Of a stretch of DNA of 6,867 bases, positions 5,112-6,867 are shown piece after piece. Position numbers and translations under genes: made by a program. The DNA is from Pseudomonadota bacterium (GTDB lineage Bacteria > Pseudomonadota > Gammaproteobacteria > Burkholderiales > Burkholderiaceae_C). Each line of letters starts with the position of its first letter. Positions within the stretch are counted from its first letter, which is position 1. The stretch lies in NCBI GenBank assembly GCA_023435325.1, contig JAEYRT010000126.1, forward strand, positions 1 through 6,867. The letters are read 5' to 3'. The notes under the pieces were generated by a model. The model did not search any database. It was not told where the DNA came from and saw only the letters and a list, made by a program, of their open reading frames with translations.

Positions 5112-6038
5112 ATGAGCGAAAGCACCTCCGACACCGCCCAGACCGAGCTTCCGGCTGCAGCCGCCTCGGACAGCCCTGCCCTGATGCCCGAAGTGGTTGA
5201 TCAGGTAGCACTGGCGCGCCTGTATGGAGAGCCACTGTTCAAACTGCCCCATGATCTGTACATCCCGCCCGATGCGCTGGAAGTGTTCCTGGAAGCGTTT
5301 GAAGGTCCGCTGGACTTGCTGCTGTATCTGATCCGCAAACAGAACTTCAACATTCTCGACATCCCGATGCTGGCGGTAACGCAGCAATACCTGCGTTACG
5401 TGGACGAGATTCGCAGCCGCAATCTGGAGCTGGCGGCAGAATACCTTTTGATGGCAGCCATGCTCATCGAGATCAAGTCGCGCATGCTGCTGCCTCCCAA
5501 GAAAAAGGAAGGCGAGGAAGAGGCCGAAGACCCGCGGGCCGAGCTGGTGCGTCGCCTGCTCGAATACGAGAAGATGAAACTGGCGGCCCAGCAGATCAAC
5601 GAGATTCCGCAGTACGGCCGTGATTTTCTGAAGGCCCGCGTCTATATCGAGCAAAGCCTGCAGCCGCGTTTTCCCGATGTGCAGGTGAGCGAGCTGCAAG
5701 CCGCCTGGCGCGACATCCTCAAGCGTGCCAAGCTGGTGCAACACCATCGCATCACGCGCGAAGAACTCAGCGTGCGCGAATACATGAGTCAGATTCTCAA
5801 ACAGTTGCAAGGCAAACGCTTTGTACCGTTTGAAGCCATTTTTGCGCCCGAAAAAGGTCCCACCGTGCTGGTAGTGACCTTTATTGCCCTGCTGGAACTG
5901 GGCAAGGAAACCCTGATTGAAATCACCCAGGCCGAAGCCTACGCCCCCATTTACGTGCGCCTGGCTTATCGCCCTGCCTTGGCTGCACAGCCCGAGAGCA
6001 GTGAAGACGCAGACGACGTGCTCTTCGAGCGCGATTAG
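5112..6038 (+). CDS. scpA: Segregation and condensation protein A (ScpA kleisin)
   Basis: ScpA is the kleisin that bridges the Smc heads and, with ScpB, forms the bacterial condensin that organises and segregates chromosomes. The 308-residue protein shows the ScpA signature FEGPLDLLLYLI at 63-74, followed by NILDIPM (80-86) and a helical N-terminal domain through LLMAAMLIEIKSRMLLPPK (112-130). A charged linker, KKKEGEEEAED (130-140), comes next. The C-terminal winged-helix region spans about 218-285 (LSVREYM, FIALLELGKETLIEI), the part that contacts the Smc head. Residues 1-45 are an Ala/Ser/acidic extension beyond the core. There is no good Shine-Dalgarno before the ATG at 5112 or before the internal ATG at 5184, so the extension is the least certain part. 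No scpB or smc gene is in the window. Confidence 0.94.
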   Translation: MSESTSDTAQTELPAAAASDSPALMPEVVDQVALARLYGEPLFKLPHDLYIPPDALEVFLEAFEGPLDLLLYLIRKQNFNILDIPMLAVTQQYLRYVDEIRSRNLELAAEYLLMAAMLIEIKSRMLLPPKKKEGEEEAEDPRAELVRRLLEYEKMKLAAQQINEIPQYGRDFLKARVYIEQSLQPRFPDVQVSELQAAWRDILKRAKLVQHHRITREELSVREYMSQILKQLQGKRFVPFEAIFAPEKGPTVLVVTFIALLELGKETLIEITQAEAYAPIYVRLAYRPALAAQPESSEDADDVLFERD

Positions 6039-6399
6039 AGCTGCACACTTTCTTTTTTTTGACAGAAACGCGAGCACGCTGGCGGCTGCGTATGACCGCA
6101 GTGCTGCGCAATTGGCAGGCAAGGCTTGGCCTGATCCACATTGAACAGGACGTTGCGCTTGACTTGAGTGACCGCAATGGCGGGGGCATTGCACTAAAAG
6201 CAACAGTTTTCTGGTTCAGACAAATATTCTTATTTTGCAATATGAAATATTTTGAAGAGCAACGCCAAAAACCCGCCAAAACCACGAATTACAGCGGTAA
6301 GTGCATGCAATTGTCTTGACTTTCCGTGCTTCCTCACCCCGCACACCACGCAATTACTGAAAAATAACGGCACATTCACCGACGTTGAAGAAAGCGCCA

Positions 6400-6452
6400 T
6401 CAAAACACTCTTAATTTTCATCAAAATTGACAAAACACCATTCAAAATTAAC
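6400..6452 (+). repeat. Three direct repeats at exact 21-bp spacing upstream of bioB
   Basis: TCAAAACACTC (6400-6410), TCAAAATTGAC (6421-6431) and TCAAAATTAAC (6442-6452) begin 21 bp apart, two helical turns. The last two differ at one base in 11. CAAAACAC also recurs at 6401-6408 and 6431-6438. The layout suits a repeated protein-binding site or bent DNA near the bioB promoter. Confidence 0.5.
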
Positions 6453-6550
6453 CCAACTCACACTATCTTTCAGCAACCAAATTATTTTCATCACGTAGCG
6501 GCAAGCTTGATTTTTTTGTGCTGACAATGAATGGCATTACCCGTTGATTG

Positions 6551-6555
6551 AGGAG
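6551..6555 (+). promoter_or_regulatory. Ribosome binding site of bioB
   Basis: AGGAG lies 7 nt before the ATG at 6563, ideal spacing, and supports this start over the internal methionine-free stretch that follows. Confidence 0.8.
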
Positions 6556-6562
6556 CCAGTTC

Positions 6563-6867
6563 ATGTCTCACACCACGTGCATCACCGTGGCTGCGCAGCC
6601 GGTGCAGCTGCACCGTCAAGCTGCACACACCGCCCCATTTGCTGCAGGAACGTCCTGGTCGGTTGAAGCCGTCCAGGCCCTGCTGGAGCTGCCTTTCCTG
6701 GAATTGCTGTTTCGTGCCCAGACCGTGCATCGGCTTCACTGGCCCGAAGGCGAGATCGATCTGGCCACGCTGTTGTCCGTCAAGACCGGCGGCTGCCCGG
6801 AGAACTGCGGCTACTGCCCGCAGTCGGCAGAGTTCGACACTGGCGTCAAAGCCGAAAAGCTGATGAG
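6563..6867 (+). CDS. bioB: Biotin synthase BioB, N-terminal part (3' end outside window)
   Basis: BioB is the radical SAM enzyme that inserts sulfur into dethiobiotin, the last step of biotin synthesis. The first 101 codons are present and the frame runs off the right edge. After a variable N-terminus of about 30 residues, the family pattern starts at SWSVEAVQALLELPFLELLF and continues with RAQTVHRLHW (51-60) and LLSVKTGGCPENCGYCPQSA (70-89). The radical SAM motif CxxxCxxC is intact at C78, C82 and C85, which bind the catalytic 4Fe-4S cluster. The same cysteines are at 53, 57 and 60 in E. coli BioB, so the N-terminus is about 25 residues longer here. No other bio gene is visible. Confidence 0.96.
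   Translation, partial: MSHTTCITVAAQPVQLHRQAAHTAPFAAGTSWSVEAVQALLELPFLELLFRAQTVHRLHWPEGEIDLATLLSVKTGGCPENCGYCPQSAEFDTGVKAEKLM

Larger units (their letters stand above)
6039..6562. other. 524-bp non-coding gap between scpA and bioB, AT-rich in its second half
   Basis: No gene is supported here. Just after scpA, a weak 5-bp stem overlapping the stop (6020-6024 with 6037-6041) is followed by a T-rich stretch with eight T at 6053-6060, a possible scpA terminator. From about 6215 the base composition shifts: 6361-6480 is 43 G+C in 120 (36%), against 57% in a sampled line of scpA. This part holds AT dyads at 6221-6254 and phased A-tracts from 6360 to 6517. It has an isolated perfect -35 box TTGACA at 6427-6432; only the poor TAACCC (6449-6454) stands at a suitable distance. 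CACTAT (6461-6466) is another weak -10 candidate. I see no BirA-type operator resembling the E. coli site. Confidence 0.5.

Noticed and set aside
6059..6064. Perfect -35 box TTGACA after scpA
   Set aside because: No -10-like box stands 15-19 bp downstream; the nearest, TATGAC at 6091, is 26 bp away.
4893..6203. Open frame of 436 codons on the minus strand opposite the DUF3460 gene and scpA
   Set aside because: It lies antisense to the unmistakable ScpA and has a His/Gln-rich composition typical of shadow frames.
6501..6520. CAAGCTTG palindrome followed by seven T as a terminator
   Set aside because: It is an 8-bp palindrome with no room for a loop, so it cannot form a proper hairpin, and it lies just before bioB on the + strand.
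6059..6524. Several short open frames on both strands between scpA and bioB
   Set aside because: None has a ribosome site, a recognisable motif or codon use like the neighbours. The AT-rich sequence yields such frames by chance.

Overview
The window looks like a chromosomal segment of a betaproteobacterium, most likely of the family Comamonadaceae (the Rhodoferax, Limnohabitans, Polaromonas and Acidovorax group). The reasons are the GC-rich coding style, the DUF3460 gene directly before scpA, and a palindromic intergenic repeat of a kind I recall from that family. The family placement is inference, because no rRNA or marker gene is present. I found no tRNA, rRNA, CRISPR array, insertion sequence or phage gene.

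Bases 1-3275 (+ strand) hold sulfur-oxidation genes. They begin with the C-terminal part of a YeeE/YedE-family membrane transporter. A 401-bp gap with a candidate promoter and three hairpins follows. Then comes a tight three-gene unit: a Tat-exported flavoprotein related to the flavin subunit of flavocytochrome c sulfide dehydrogenase (FccB/SoxF), then SoxY, then SoxZ. A strong bidirectional terminator closes the unit. SoxYZ carries sulfur intermediates on a C-terminal SoxY cysteine in the periplasm. The flavoprotein probably feeds or reconditions that carrier, and the transporter may move sulfur compounds. The other sox genes (A, X, B, C, D) are not in the window. The flavoprotein lacks two of the three cysteines that define classical FccB, and the SoxY tip is a variant. 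This is the most interesting part of the window.

Bases 3277-4834 carry the palindromic repeat and two minus-strand genes. These are a YitT-family membrane protein and, upstream of it, a small lipoprotein with two BamE-like halves. A minus-strand terminator separates them, so they are probably separate transcripts.

Bases 4835-6038 (+ strand) carry a 67-residue DUF3460 protein and scpA, the kleisin subunit of the bacterial SMC condensin. A hairpin lies between them. Bases 6039-6562 are non-coding and become clearly AT-rich, with phased A-tracts and 21-bp spaced direct repeats. They lead into bioB (biotin synthase), whose first 101 codons end the window.
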